A program made the translations under genes and the position numbers. Source: Dillenia suffruticosa (taxonomy: Eukaryota > Streptophyta > Magnoliopsida > Dilleniales > Dilleniaceae). Taken from it: DNA of 64,000 bases. The notes under the pieces are model-generated. The model was not told the DNA's origin. It saw only the letters and a list, made by a program, of their open reading frames with translations, and made no database searches. The DNA lies in contig JAVTVX010000034.1 in the NCBI GenBank assembly GCA_033439265.1, forward strand, positions 18,304,501 through 18,368,500, read 5' to 3'. Shown piece after piece: positions 10,571 through 24,500 of this stretch (position 1 is the first letter of the stretch; each line of letters opens with the position of its first letter).

Positions 10571-12951
10571 GAAGAAGAAATTACAATCATCGAGTATATA
10601 CATTTTTTGAGTAAAAACAAGATTAATTAACCTTTTATCTCAACAAAATTGTCACTTTTTGACTTATAAGCTTTAATTTCGCTATAATGATTATTTGGCC
10701 ATTCTTTTAATAGTAGAAAAGAAATAAAGAGAATGGTAGAAAAGAAACAGAGAGAATGAGTGTTGTTGCGATAAGTATAGGGATGATAATGAGTATTTTG
10801 CAGTGTCTATTTGCAACGCCACCACCAATGCAGTCCAATGCCGTAGGGAAAGTATGTTCGTGACTTAAGACGATAGGTGAACTGAAAAGGCACATAGTGA
10901 CGCCCAAAATGCCAGTCTGGCATCACCAAGACACCACAAAAGGGGCCGCAACAATATTTCATGCCATTGTGTTGCGGTGCCATTAGCGACGACCGACATC
11001 TCTAAGGCCATCGCTAAATGCACTGTAAATTTTGGCAACATCTGGTACGATATAGCGGCCATCGCTGAAGTCTGTGATGCCTTTAGCAACGTTAATCAAC
11101 ACAAATGGCGCTGCGTAAATTAACACCCATCTTTCCAAAATGAACCTTGACGTGAAAATAGTTATGCGATACCCATTGGGCGTCAGTAATATCCAATTGG
11201 CGGCACTTGTTTCGACGTAACTACCATTGCTAAGCCTGGCGCCATTATGCATTGTCCCTTGCGACATTCATGGTGACGCTCATAGGGATGCCATTTTTTA
11301 ATGCCATAACACGTTGTCTCTTACAACATCTTTGGTGACGGGATTTATATGGCAATGATTTTTGTGGATAAGCTAGACTGCCACAATCAGCCTAAACTTA
11401 TGACACTTGAATATCAAAACAGTTGGTTTCATTGTGGGGCCACAAACAATAAATCATATATACAAATAAGGTTTAACCCTAACCATTTTAATCACTATTG
11501 CCACTACCGTGGCCCAACATGCTTTAACATAAAGGTGGCAACCTTGCCATGCCAATCTCATAAGACTTTAATTTTAATTCATGCGTCATTGTAAACTTAA
11601 ATTTTAATCATCGACGAGGGTATCTAGTCCTAAAACAAACAAAAGATTATTAAAAAATAACATAAAATTTAATTATTACATGTATATCAATTCAAATACA
11701 TTACTTAGACTATCTATCTCAAAGAAATAATATTAAATCACAAGACTAAGAAATAGTATTAAATCCCGAGTTCAACTCACAACTTGAACATAAAACAACT
11801 ACGTTAAAGAGACCCCCTATCCTCTAAAGGGAGACCTCAAATGGGTATATCCGGATTAATTGAGGCAAAGCCTCAGACAGGGCAGTCAGGGAAGTGCTCC
11901 ATGTAGACCCCAAAAAAAAAAAATCACATAAAACAAGATACTAAAATATGTATGAGGTCGTGAGTTCCCAAAGACAGGGCAACACCCTGGGAAGCATACA
12001 TTTTTTTTTTTTTTTCGCCCTTCAAGAACAGCTCAAGCGATAAATTCCCCCCACTTCCACCCTCTCTTCCTCTTTTTGACTCCTCTTGATTGAATCTCCT
12101 TGTACCCAAAACATAAAAAATAAAATTAATAAAAATACATATGACCTTAAAACTAAATATCTGCATTCATCCATTGTGAATAATTATGGAACTCATCTTA
12201 CCCTAGTTAACTAAAAAAAATGACTAAATTTTAACGTTGATAATGCGGATATTGATTATTTGCCAGGTGCTCTTTTATTGGATGTTAAGTAGCTTTTTTA
12301 GTTTCAAAACTTAAAAAGAGTTACATTGTGATATAAACATTTTCTTAAGGTGACTAAATTTTTTATGGGTAAAGTTAAAACTTTGAGATATCGGAAAAGA
12401 AACAAATTTTGAACACATCCCAAAGTTATTTCGATGAAAGTGAGAATTGTTTCCTATCATTTTTAAATCGAGTCAATTAGGGTACACAAGGAAACATAAA
12501 ACACAGGCATAAAATCAACCATATTTGAAGCAAAACAAAGCTGGATATGCAGGAACCCAAGTTTCATTGAAAGAGTCGACCACACTTTGACAGAATATCT
12601 CAGATACAGATAAAAGGCCATAGCACATAGAACTCCACACAAGCAAAGGTGAAATTCAAATGGACAACAAGCACAGACATGAGAACAGGTAGGTGATGCA
12701 CATGAACATTCTCCATCAATTTTCAATAACTCAAGAATGAGAATGAATATAGTATTTTAATTCAGTGGCAGTAATAATAATGATAATAATCATATGCATC
12801 ATCAAACAGTTAATGTCCACACATCAGCTTAGCTGTTACAAAATTTTTGTTTACTGTGCTTAACCCTCTATGATTTAACATTCAACAGGTCGACTCACAT
12901 TTGTAGTGGAGTTTGCTGCCTCAACCAAATACAGAGATCGGTTGGTTTATC
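9996..12951. other. Spacer between the CACTA end and the THO1 stop codon
   Basis: No supported gene. A second patch with AGCGAC and CATCGCT words at about 10983-11090 looks like more CACTA subterminal DNA. There is an (AAAT)n run at about 10543-10569 and an A/T homopolymer pair at about 11912-12015. The part just below 12951 must hold the THO1 3' UTR (minus strand). I see no canonical AATAAA within about 300 bases of the stop. Confidence 0.4.
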
Positions 12952-13215
12952 TCAGCTTACTGCATCCAAATCAACCTCAGCATCTGTCTCTCCATCAATT
13001 AACCCTGCCTCTGTTTCAGCATCTGCTTCCAATTTGCCTGGTTCTGGACCAATATCAGTGTCAGGACTCTGCTTCTGCTGGTCATCTGGTGTTTGAGTTT
13101 CACTTTGAGGTAACTTGCCGGTTGCATTTGCGCTATCAGTGTCCATTGGAGTGGTAGAAGCTTCAATGTCTGATCTAATTGCTTCATTGTCTATCTCATT
13201 TGCAGGCAGGGAATT
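12952..13215 (-). CDS. THO1: THO1 exon 21 (residues 523-609)
   Basis: This is the last coding exon, starting AATTCCCTG after an AAAAAG acceptor and ending in TGA at 12954-12952. It encodes the acidic Ser/Thr/Pro/Gln-rich tail with DIEASTTPMDTD, QTPDDQQKQSPDTDIG and the ending EAGLIDGETDAEVDLDAVS. The AAG acceptor has a T-rich tract upstream and is the least certain junction of the gene. Confidence 0.88.
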   Translation of the reverse strand, partial: NSLPANEIDNEAIRSDIEASTTPMDTDSANATGKLPQSETQTPDDQQKQSPDTDIGPEPGKLEADAETEAGLIDGETDAEVDLDAVS

Positions 13216-14280
13216 CTTTTTCAATCAACAAAAACAGAAACTGTATAAATTACTCAGAAAAATGGGTAAAACATAAAGTGAAATGCTTCTTTCAGTCAGA
13301 ACTATCTCACTACAAGTCCATTATAGCGTAATATTAACAGAATAATAAAACACAATACCACCATCTTTCCTTTATATGGCTCACATATCTTTACAAAAAT
13401 ACAACATACTGCATATCCGATTTCTAAGTGGGGAACGTACCAGGTGGCATTACAAAATCCCTTTTAACACAATTAAAAAAAAATGGAAGGAAAGAAAAGC
13501 GCACACATGTTTTGGATGGCCTATTGAATACCACCATCTTTCCTTTATATGGCTCACATATCTTTAAAAAAATACAACATACTGCATATCTGATTTGTAA
13601 GAGGGGAATGTACCAGGTGGCATTGCAAAAGCCCTTTTCTAGATCTCTTCTGCAGCTAAAAGCGAAAAAAGCTTTAAATCAATGCCAATCCTAGCTGGGC
13701 AAACTGGGCAAATTTGTTAAATATTGGTCTTTTCGACATCATAACACAAATGATGCAACATAGCCACTGCTATTCCCAATGCAATTGAAATTTTACATTT
13801 CATGACTTGACATCTTTTGGTCAAATTATGTTGAAAAATAAACCCAAAATAAACCCTGAAATTAAAAAATAAAATAAATATAAAATATGTTGAAAAATAA
13901 ATAAACTATTGCATATCAAAATAAGGGAAACGCTAATCCAGAATTCAAGTCCCATTATGGAACACTTCAATTTGAATCCACTTCCAAGACAAATTCAAGG
14001 AATAGCAACCTTGAATCATGTTCTGAATCTATTTACCAGTAACCCCATTCCGAGTGAACTTTTCACCTCCCATTGCATGCATTGTGTTGAAAATTGAGTG
14101 CACCATTAGAAGTAGATAGTCAGAGAGCAGGATGTCAAATAAAAAGTAGTAACATTGATTAATTTTGAACTTTCTAACATAATAGAGCTGTGAATTTGTC
14201 CTTCTGTGTATAATCCATCGGAAAGTAGTATTCATTCAGGAATGAACATCTAAGTTCTTTTCTCTTTTTTTTTTCTGCCG

Positions 14281-14316
<36 letters not shown>

Positions 14317-17300
14317 GTTGAACCTCTAATAATATACAAGACTGTTTTAAACATCTGACACTTATTTTGAATTTGATGTTTCTTATGATTATTTTGAATT
14401 TGGCGTTTCTTATGATAAATAAAGATTGCACCCCCCATGTGGTTCCAAAGTTACAATAAGAGCTGGATGAGTGTCATACCCTAAATGGTGTTAGTGATGG
14501 ACATGTTCTATTTTGAAATATCCATGCTTCATAGCATGAATGAATAAAATTGCTAAACAATAAATGAAAATTTTAAAATTAGAAACATGGCCAGAATACC
14601 TGATTTTCATCAGCTTGATGTGCAATGCCTTTTGTGTCTTCCTTTTTAGCTCGTTTAGACCTGTCATTTGGTTTGGACTGAAATTTGGACCGAACATCAG
14701 GAGGCAGAAGCTCTAGAGGCACCACCCCTTCAATACCATAGTCTGCAAACTGTAGCAGAATCAAAGGGTCAGACTTGCCTAAAATGGCCAACATTTAAAT
14801 AACCTTGCTTAAATATGTGCTCAAATCATACTCTAGAAAAACCATCAAGGTCCTGTCGAGCTGAAAATCGAAGACCTTTCCAGCAATACACCTGCGTCAA
14901 AATATAAATGTCAGGACTGTGTATGACTTATCCAAATAATCAAGAAAAAGACAAATATGCTAATGTAGAATCCCTTTCTTAAGAAGAACAAGATTTTGTA
15001 TGTTTATATGCATCTATAACTGATCACACAATCAAACTAACATCACTAGCTCTCCATCAGCAAATAAAGACCCTGTCATAAAACAGTAAACAGTAATTCC
15101 TCCACCAAAACAGTGATCAATAATTTCAGTTAAAACAAGAATAGATGTGTCTAGGGATTTAATAACAAAATCATGACCTTCTGGAACCAGTGTAAGACAT
15201 TCCAAAACGTGGATAACTTGTGTTTCTTGGTGATCATAATCCTATGATGTCCAAAAAATCATACTCCTATAAGCTTTAACATTGTCTGACCATTGATTTG
15301 TGGACACAATAATACCCTAAAAATTTTATTGTCTTAAAATGCATCATGCTTGCAACTCTGTTCCCTTAATCTCAACTAAGTTGGTGTTTTTCTTTTTCTC
15401 TCTCTTTTTTTTTTTTTTGGGCGGGGGTTGGTTGGATATATGGTGGCTACAAACCTACCAAAGCTAGTGGCAAAGCCAGAATTTTGTTTCCATGGATCAG
15501 CTAATAGTGTGATAGCATGTCACAAAAATTTTCACTTGTTAGATTGAAACTTAACCTTTTAAAACATAGATATAGTTGAGCCAGGTTAAATTTAGTAAAA
15601 TTCAAAAAGTTATTTTTGAATGCCCATGTCATCACATTTTTCTTTTCTAATTAATATGCTTCCCTCTTTCTTTATTTTAAGTATTTAAATATTTAAATAA
15701 TATTTTCTAAAATTATAATTTTTCTTCTTTTATAGAGAAAGAATAACATATTAGATGTAGGAAAAAAAAAGTACAAAAGGATAAAAAAAAATCCTCACAA
15801 GTAATAAAAAACCAATAAAATGCACAATTCCTCTCAAAATCCTTTTTTTTAAATCTTCTAAACTATTAATATTTATAAATTCTCAAAAAAAAAAAAAAAA
15901 AAAAAAAAACTTTGTTCCCTTAAAAGAAAAGCTTCAATTGTCTAATTGTGAAAAATTTTGACATTCAACTCTATCCAAATACACAACAGGATGGCCAAAA
16001 ATATGCATTTTCACGACAACTGAGCATATTTCTTCCCTCCAAAATTTTTAAAATTTGAAGGAATACATCAAATAGTCTTAAAGGGCAAACCTAATCATTA
16101 TTACACACAACAAATGAGTGATTTTGCATCCTCATTGCCATAGTACAATATGGAAATAAGTGATCTCTAATTTTAAAACTGGTGTAGCACATAACACATA
16201 CATCCACAAAGATAGCTTTGTAATATCCTTTCTTTTAAAGAAAATCATAGGTGTTAATTTTATTAAGCTCCATAGACAGAATAAATGTCAACCTTCGTAG
16301 AGACCTTCCCCTTCCAAATAAAATTGTTTAATTGAAAATAAAGATTTTGATAAAAGTAATTAAATAATAAAAGAGAGATCTCCATACAAAAATATCAAAA
16401 AAACAAAAAAAACAAAAAATAAAATGAAGAATCAAGACTCCAGTCAGGGAAAAATTAACGAAAAAAATATCAGCTTATCTATCGTTAAGATTTCTTAATA
16501 AATGAAAATCTCAATAATACAAATATGAATCTCCCTCACAATTATAAATGTCTGTGGCATATGCAGCGTGAAGTGTGAGTAACATATAAAGATGGAAAGC
16601 AATCGACAAGGGTGAATCCCAAATCACAACTGCAATGTGAAACTCTAACTCCAGCACTGACATCTCATCACTTTGATGGATACCATACTTCCTCTTTATA
16701 ACTGATGCCAAAGACAATTTGTTTCTCAGAGAAATCATTAAAGTCATTTATTTGCCAAAAAAGATGTTTTTAGATACGAGGTTACCGAGACCGTGTCTAC
16801 CCTCAAACGTAGATTTAGACACATAATTCCAACCAACCAAACGTTCTTTTTTATCCATCCCACAGCCAGACTAAAAAATTCAGTCATCAACTTTTGATCT
16901 TATTGGGAATCTTAAAAAGGGAGAGAAAAAAGCTAGGGGAGTGCAAGAAAACAAGCAAGAATAAGGATATGATATACCAACCTAAGTGTTAAAAAAAAAA
17001 AGGTGGGCTCTTTTCTAAACATCTAGTCTCTAGAGAACTCTATTCACAATATATTTCTCAAACTGAACACTCCCATGATTACCCCCAAAGGAACTCCTAA
17101 TAGGAAATAAGTCACCCTCTTCACACAATTATTAATACACACCAACTGATCAAAAGTCTCGCAAAGAATATTTATGCCAAGAAAGTCACCCTTACACATA
17201 ATGATCTTAAACTCAGAAATTCCCCAAAAAATATTAATAAGCACGATCATATTTGTAAAACCCTTAATATTCTCTTTAAGGAAAAAATAGTACCATTCGC

Positions 17301-20300
17301 ACACTAAAAATGAGACACATACACTGAATTTTGAATGCTGACAGAAGTAACAGTATTCATTGTTCCCTTTCTAATAAGAAATAGCCTAAATGAAGTAGGG
17401 CAAGAGTTCGTTTCATAGCCTCTCTGTTGATATCCATTTGCATCAACCAAATAGAATTTTCATCATTTTGACAATAGGGCACATAACAGTTTTAAGTGAA
17501 CCGAGAAGTTCATGAGTTGACTAGTTTAGGGCTCCATCAAGATTTTTCAATTTATGAAGCCAGCTGAGCTTGAATAAATCTCTCATATTTTTTCAGAAAA
17601 ACAGATCCTAAACAAAGCCAGGCTCAGATCATGGGCTCCTTTACATTGAAGTATTATATCTACATGTCTTTTTCTAGGATATTTTTTTCCTCTTGTTTCA
17701 AAATAATTACTCTATTGGTTGCCAGTTCTACTAAACTTTCTTAATAAAGATTCTTTGTATGTTGACAATAAAAGTAAAGCAATTAAGCCTAGTGAAACAT
17801 GGAACTTTATGAGCAAGAGTGAATTAAGCCAAGCTTGAGATTGCTCGTCAATCATAAACAAGTTGAGATGAGCCCAGCTCAAGCCTTGCTAATTTGCACA
17901 TAACTCCAGCTTGACCATATTTGAACAAACGCTTATCACATGCCCGAGCTACACTAACTCATTCTCCCATTGTAAATGAGCAAGATGAGCCTGCACATCG
18001 TATACCATGTCCAAGAGTTTATGAAAACTATATCCCTTAATATATGTTTAATTTCCTGCAACAATTTCTATTCCAAGTTACATATGCATACAACAACTTG
18101 AATCTTAATCCCAAGTTACATATGCATGGATGATGTAAAACCAGATTGCACAGCAGGGGAGGCATCAACATCATCCAACAAACATATAATTGCTAAAAGA
18201 TGATTCTACTCACACGATTGTTTTTGTGGTGATATTCAGCTTCTATTCCAGCAGAAACATCCATCTGTTAGAGAAACAACCTCCATTAATGTAAGATGAA
18301 ATCTTCAATAAAAGTAAAATAATATAAACAAAGAGGGGCCCTCACATCTTCAGCCAAGGGTTTCCAATATTCTGACACAGCAGGAGTACGGACGCGTTGT
18401 GCATCAGTCAGCGCATCCTGTTCACACATAACAGTCATTACCACAAGGATTAAACTACAAACGCTAATCTGAAAATGGGATATGGTTTGGAAAAATATTA
18501 TATACCATTTCTTAACACCTCAATAAAATTAAAATTCAAACAAAATACACATGCTAAACTTTATCAATAAGATAAAGTTTATGATGTCATTTAATAAGAT
18601 GAAATTTTGTTTTTCAGCAGCCTCTCCTCATGTCCATATAAGCAATTTAACATGAGTATAAGAATGGGTGCTTTCATGCAACGTTTTTATAATAAAAATA
18701 TCCTAGACTTTGGCGAGCAAGAGGCTACCTCAGCTCACCTCTTTATAATGAGAGAAAAGGTGGAAACGTTAAAGAAAGGGAGGGGGAAAAGAGCGCTCTT
18801 CAGAGAAGAATTGAAGCTCTGGATTCCTGAATTCATTCTCAGCTTTCTAGGAGAGATCTGAGCTTGTAATAACTATACTCGTCACAAGGTGCAGAAGTGG
18901 CTATTGGATGCATATATAACAGTGAAAAGAAAATTGCTACGTAAGATCTAGTAGCAGCCAAAAATTAAGATCTAGTTAGCCCTTTTAAAAATATTGAATG
19001 TTAGGACAACACCCAGATTCTATGATACATATTCTTAGTTCTAGATTCTCTAACTATTGTCTCAACAACTCCAATACCAAATGTATTGGTTTCAATTGAG
19101 GACCAGGACATATTCAATACATCAGATTTCAAGCTAGCCCAATCATGCCTCCCAAGATAAAGAGCTCCTGTTTTGTTCTAGTCCAAAAGGAGCTTGGATC
19201 AGCAGAACTGGCTTCTATCTACTGAATGAGTAGCTATATAAGGGCAACACTTGAACCTTAGGGAAGGACTGCCCAGAAAGCTTCTTTTGCTGAATTGGCC
19301 TCCCCCCTCATGCAGAGGCAAGGGCTTGTTTTCAACATTGCTCACCCATATTGACTTCGGGTTGACTCCAGAATAACTTTATTTATCAAGAAATAATTCA
19401 AAGAGGACATGCAAGTTCTTTCTCCTATCATTCAGTAATAAGGATCATGATTTCTATATACCTCTAAATGCAATGGATACTATCATTGAAGGTAACCAAA
19501 AGTAGCTGTAATCAACTTATATACACAGATTTCTAATCAACTTGCACATCCTTTTAAAAAGGGAAAAGAAATAATTAGGCCAAATGATTAGGAAGCACAT
19601 CAACACGAAAGAAACACCTTGTAATATGCCAGAACTACAAAATCCAACCAACTGGAATGGCAAATCATATTCTTTTTGACAGTAGGACCACTTCTAAGTT
19701 GCATGATGCACAATATAATACGATCATACGAGAATGGAAAGGTCGATGATGCTGATGATATATGAAACGAGAAGATAACTACCGGATTCTGATCTGCCCA
19801 CTTCCACAACTGAGAGAGTTCCTTATTTCCCAATCTCCACCGCGGTCGGCTGCAGAAGGGATTAAAACACATTTCAGCAGCTGATACAAACACATAATGC
19901 AGACTTATACAATGTGTTTACAAAACAAAAAGAAAGGCATAATATGTTTTAATCATCCGAAGTTCACACATACAAGGAAAGGAGACTGATGGTTACATCA
20001 ATGCAGCAAGTGCATGGTGGGATTAAACTAAGTTCAGTGATTGGTTGAATGAAATTCTCTTAAAGACTATATTAAGCGAACAAAGCTATACTAAACATGG
20101 ACATGATACCCTTTTGAAACAAGAGACACTATTATATTACATAAATAATGTATCAACAAAAGGCTATTTTATAAATGCTTTAATAATAAAAAATGGTCAT
20201 GTTTCGCTCAGTATGGCAGCTTATAACAGCTGCAAGTCCCCCCCCCCCTTTTCTATTTGTTGACATTGACTGCAACAACCTGAATTGGCTCATATTGGTA

Positions 20301-21456
20301 TCATTACCGATTGGCAATATAATCTTTAAGTTTTAGAACTATGTATCCAACACATCTATTGTGTGTCCAACAAGTGTCATGTTTGATGCGATCTGGCTTC
20401 AATTTTGAACAGTCCAAGTTTTAGGGACACAAGGGACACACATCAATGATGCTGCAGTCTTAATACCTATGTTATGATAATCTTAGAAGTAACAGCCATT
20501 GACAACAAGCTCCCCCTCCCCCCCCCCAAAAAAAAGAAGCGTCATAACAACCACCTTCTGACTTTTTTTTAACTCTATCAGGTAATAGTAAATCCCTTTA
20601 TACAGTTAGTATCATCAAAGTTCAGGTTCAAGACCATTCTCCCTCTCCCCCTCCCCCCCCCCCCCAAAAAAAAAGTGAAAAAAAAAAAAAAAAAAAACTA
20701 AAACAAAAACAAAAACAAAAACAAAAACAGAAACAGAAACAAAAAAAAAACAAAACAAAACAAAGAAAAACAAAAACAAAAAGAATAAAAAAAATGACAA
20801 AAAATGACAAAAAGAAAAGAAGACAATGCTTCCGAGTTTCCAACTTCAATCTTGAACAAGCATGACACGCTTTACATAAATAGCTCAATTACCAAAAGAA
20901 GATGAAACATGAATTTCCATCAACCACAATGATCTGCTCCTGGACCAGGCTTGTCATCTCACCCATAAAAACTTGCTTTGTTCTCTCTAGCCTTGTGCAA
21001 TAGAAAATCAGGCCCCGTGGAACATAAAAGAAATGTGTTTTTCAACTAGTGGAAGTAATTTTGGACGGCAATTACAAAGACCGAAGCCTCCTTTGGACTT
21101 GGCTTACAAACCTCTTTGTAGCTCACCAGATGATCATTTATTCTGACCACTCCAGACCAAAGGAAATCTCTCAAAATTCTATCCACTGGATAAGAGTCTA
21201 GAACAAGCATGGTTTTAACAACTGGCCCATATCACAGCCAGTACACAGCCCATGACCAATAAAGACCGATTTAGGGAGGAAAATGCTACATTCCACTCTT
21301 GTGAGCAAAATCAGTCAGATTGGCAGCTAAGGTCGCTGTAGTGGCTGGCATGACTGTATGGCCATAACAGTGTCCAGAACATGAAACCCCCAGAAAAATC
21401 CAAACTGGAGGGGCATGACCTCGCAAAAAAACCTCCCAGGGGAGTTTCTCCTGCGT

Positions 21457-21504
<48 letters not shown>

Positions 21505-24500
21505 GTTTGGAAATGCGCCATGCAGATGGCCTAGCCTATTTTCAGCATGGTGTGACCCGACCTTCTTAATTATACAAGCTAGGCAAAGACCTTCAGAAAG
21601 GCATGTTTAAATAAGGAAGGAAGGCCAAAAAATATTTAAGTCTAGCCAATGGGTCTGAAAGCCAACCTGTTTAAAGCTTTAATAATAAAATATATAAAAT
21701 GTATATGGAATGTATACAATTTTTATATATAATATATATAAATTACATTGCATATCATATATATATTATGCAAAAATTATGTTATATATATTTATATATC
21801 ATATATATTATAAAAATTTACCATTACTTGTATATTTATGTTATTTCAAATTTTGTAGGTCCAAGTCAACCATTAGCTTATTTGAGGCCTTGAAGGTTTT
21901 GGGTTGTTTGTCTATTTTAAGGCCTTTTTTCTGAAAGCAGGCTTTTAAATAGGCTATTAGATCAGGTCGAGCTTTGTTAACAGGGCAGTTCGAGCCTGAA
22001 ATTTGGCATATGTCACGGTAACAAAAATAGTAGTTAAAAGCGCGTTGAAATGCGCTTAAAGCACAAGCGCAGTGAAGCGCAGGTGTTGGGGTTCTTTTGA
22101 GTAAAGCACAGCGCATATCAAGAAGCACAATTGACATGCGGTGAAGCGGTAAAAAGTGCATAAAGCATAAAGCAAGAATAAGCGACACTTTATTCTTCTA
22201 CTCCGTCCTCTTCCTCTCTCTCTCTTTTTTTTTTTTTTAATTTTCTCTGCCTCCATGTCCTGTGTTTTTCTTCCTTCTAATGTTGCTCCTTCTTTCTGTA
22301 ATCTGCCATCTGTTGTTTTCTTCTTCTTTCTATGCTCTGTTCTTTTTTTTTTTTTTCCTTTTTTTTTACCAGTTGCTACTAACTTCAACTATAATCTGAT
22401 TTGTCTCTGTTCTTTATTTCTTTTTTTTTATTTCCTTCCTTCTACCCGCACCTCGTCGTTCTGCCTCTTTCTGTAATATCTACTTTTTGTAATCTGATAC
22501 TGTTGCTTTTTCTTCTTTCTGTAATCTATTGTTATCTTTCACATACAAGATAAAGAGTTAGATTTAAATGATGATGTTGAAGAGGATTGGGAGGACTATG
22601 AATCGACTCTAGATAATGAGGATGATGCGATTGAATTAAAGGAAGACGAAGATGAATAGTAACTAAGAGCTTCATGATCTTTTATTACTTTTTCTTTCTT
22701 TCTCTTTTCATTTTATTCTATTTTCCGCCTGTTGTTGCTTTGAATTTTAGTCTTAACTCTTACATGAGCTTATTTGCTAAATTTGCCGATCTTTAGTGAA
22801 CCTTGTTGTCATTAAAAGCTTTACTTTTATGCATGTTGATGTTATAGTATTATAATATATTACAAATACAATTATTGTATATAAAAATATATATTTTGAT
22901 TTTGCACTTTAACCGCGCTTTATGTGAAAAAGCCTGTGCTTTACTTTGCGCTTTGCGCTTTGCGTTTTGCGCTTTGCCCTTAAGCCCCAGGATGGCCAGT
23001 CACTTTTTTGCACTTTTTGCTTTTAACTACCGTGGTAACAAACTCAGGCAAATCTCTCACAATGCAAGCCTAACATATTTAAGGCAACACCTAGTCCTGC
23101 CCAGCATATTTCCACCCCTACTCTCTTGGCTTTTTTCCCTTAAGTTTTTGCACAAGAGACAAAATCTTTTCTAGAGAAGAAATTCTTTTTGGTTCTTGGT
23201 AAACACACCATTGGAGAAGAAGTTCAAGAAGGTAATTTTTCTTTAATGTAGGAGGGAGACAACGTGGGTTTAGATCATTCGCAAGGGAGGTATAAGTGAG
23301 AATCAAATTGAAATCAGAGAGATTGGGCTATGAGGAAAGGAGTTGGGTGATGCTGGGGGAGGAAATGGTGGAGGCAAGAGAGATGTTGGGAAGGAAAGGA
23401 AAAGGTGTTTAACCCATATTAACGGTGTTTTAAAGTGTTGTCAAACCCTAAAACTCAGTGTACAACTTGTAATTTATCGAGAGTAAAATATAGCATACAA
23501 CTTGCAAAATACAGTATACAACTTGTAATTTATTAGAAAAGAGATGACTACTCCCTTCTGTCACACCAACAAAGATAATCATCCCACACATTAATGCAAA
23601 GGATTGCACTCTTAGCCATATTAATCCTAAATCCAAAAATTCTCCCCAAAATCTTGAAAATGGTGGTCATATTACAAGAATATGAATTCAGGACAACAAA
23701 ATCCTAAATAGTTGAATAAGCATGCATAACATAAAGAGAATTGCTTCTGAATAGTTAATTATTAAACTTATATTAACATGTCTTTTTTTTAACTTCATTT
23801 TCTAATCACAAGCAACCAAAAGTCACTTCTGACATCTAACTAAAATACAATTAACTCAGTGGGAGTGTCACTAAAGAAAAATAAAATAAAAGATAATTTA
23901 TTCGCATACCGTTTTTTTGCTCCTTCTTGAGCAACTTTCTTCTCTGTCAATTGTTTTTCAAATGGGGGACAACCATCACGTTTCCACCATATCTACATGA
24001 ATAAAAATATGAGCATAACCAATCATAATATGTCAAATAAAAACAATCTGAGAGGAAAGAGGTGAGGGTGTTTGGCGCAGGAGAGGTAAGAATACCCACC
24101 CAGTTCTTCTCACGATCTAATATATGCTCAATGCTATGAAGAAACTCTTTTCCCTTGGGTGGAGTCATCTCAAGAAGCTTCTTTACACGCTCCTCACAGG
24201 ACCTAATTTCTTCTCTCTGCGCCATCAAAAGAAATTTAAATACTAAATGCATATTGGAAACAAGAGAGAGAACTTTGATATGCATGACCAACTATTTTAT
24301 TCCTTGATTGTGTTCTTACAAAAGTGAGAAAGAAGGAAAATAATGAAATTCAACAAAGTAACAAAACAAAAAGTACTGCATTGGAGTTTAAGAGAATCGA
24401 AGTAGACCATCAAAAAGTATGGAAAAATGCAAAAAGGAAAAGGTACCACAGTAAGGACCAAATTTTAAAACTTCTTACATTTCTTGACAACAAAACCTAA

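Noticed and set aside
14174-14438. Minus-strand frames with a poly-proline run
   Set aside because: Artefact of the G34 homopolymer inside THO1 intron 20.
20615-20888. Minus-strand frames rich in Phe/Val, looking like a membrane protein
   Set aside because: Produced by the A/C-rich low-complexity tract. No real hydrophobic-helix pattern or family match.
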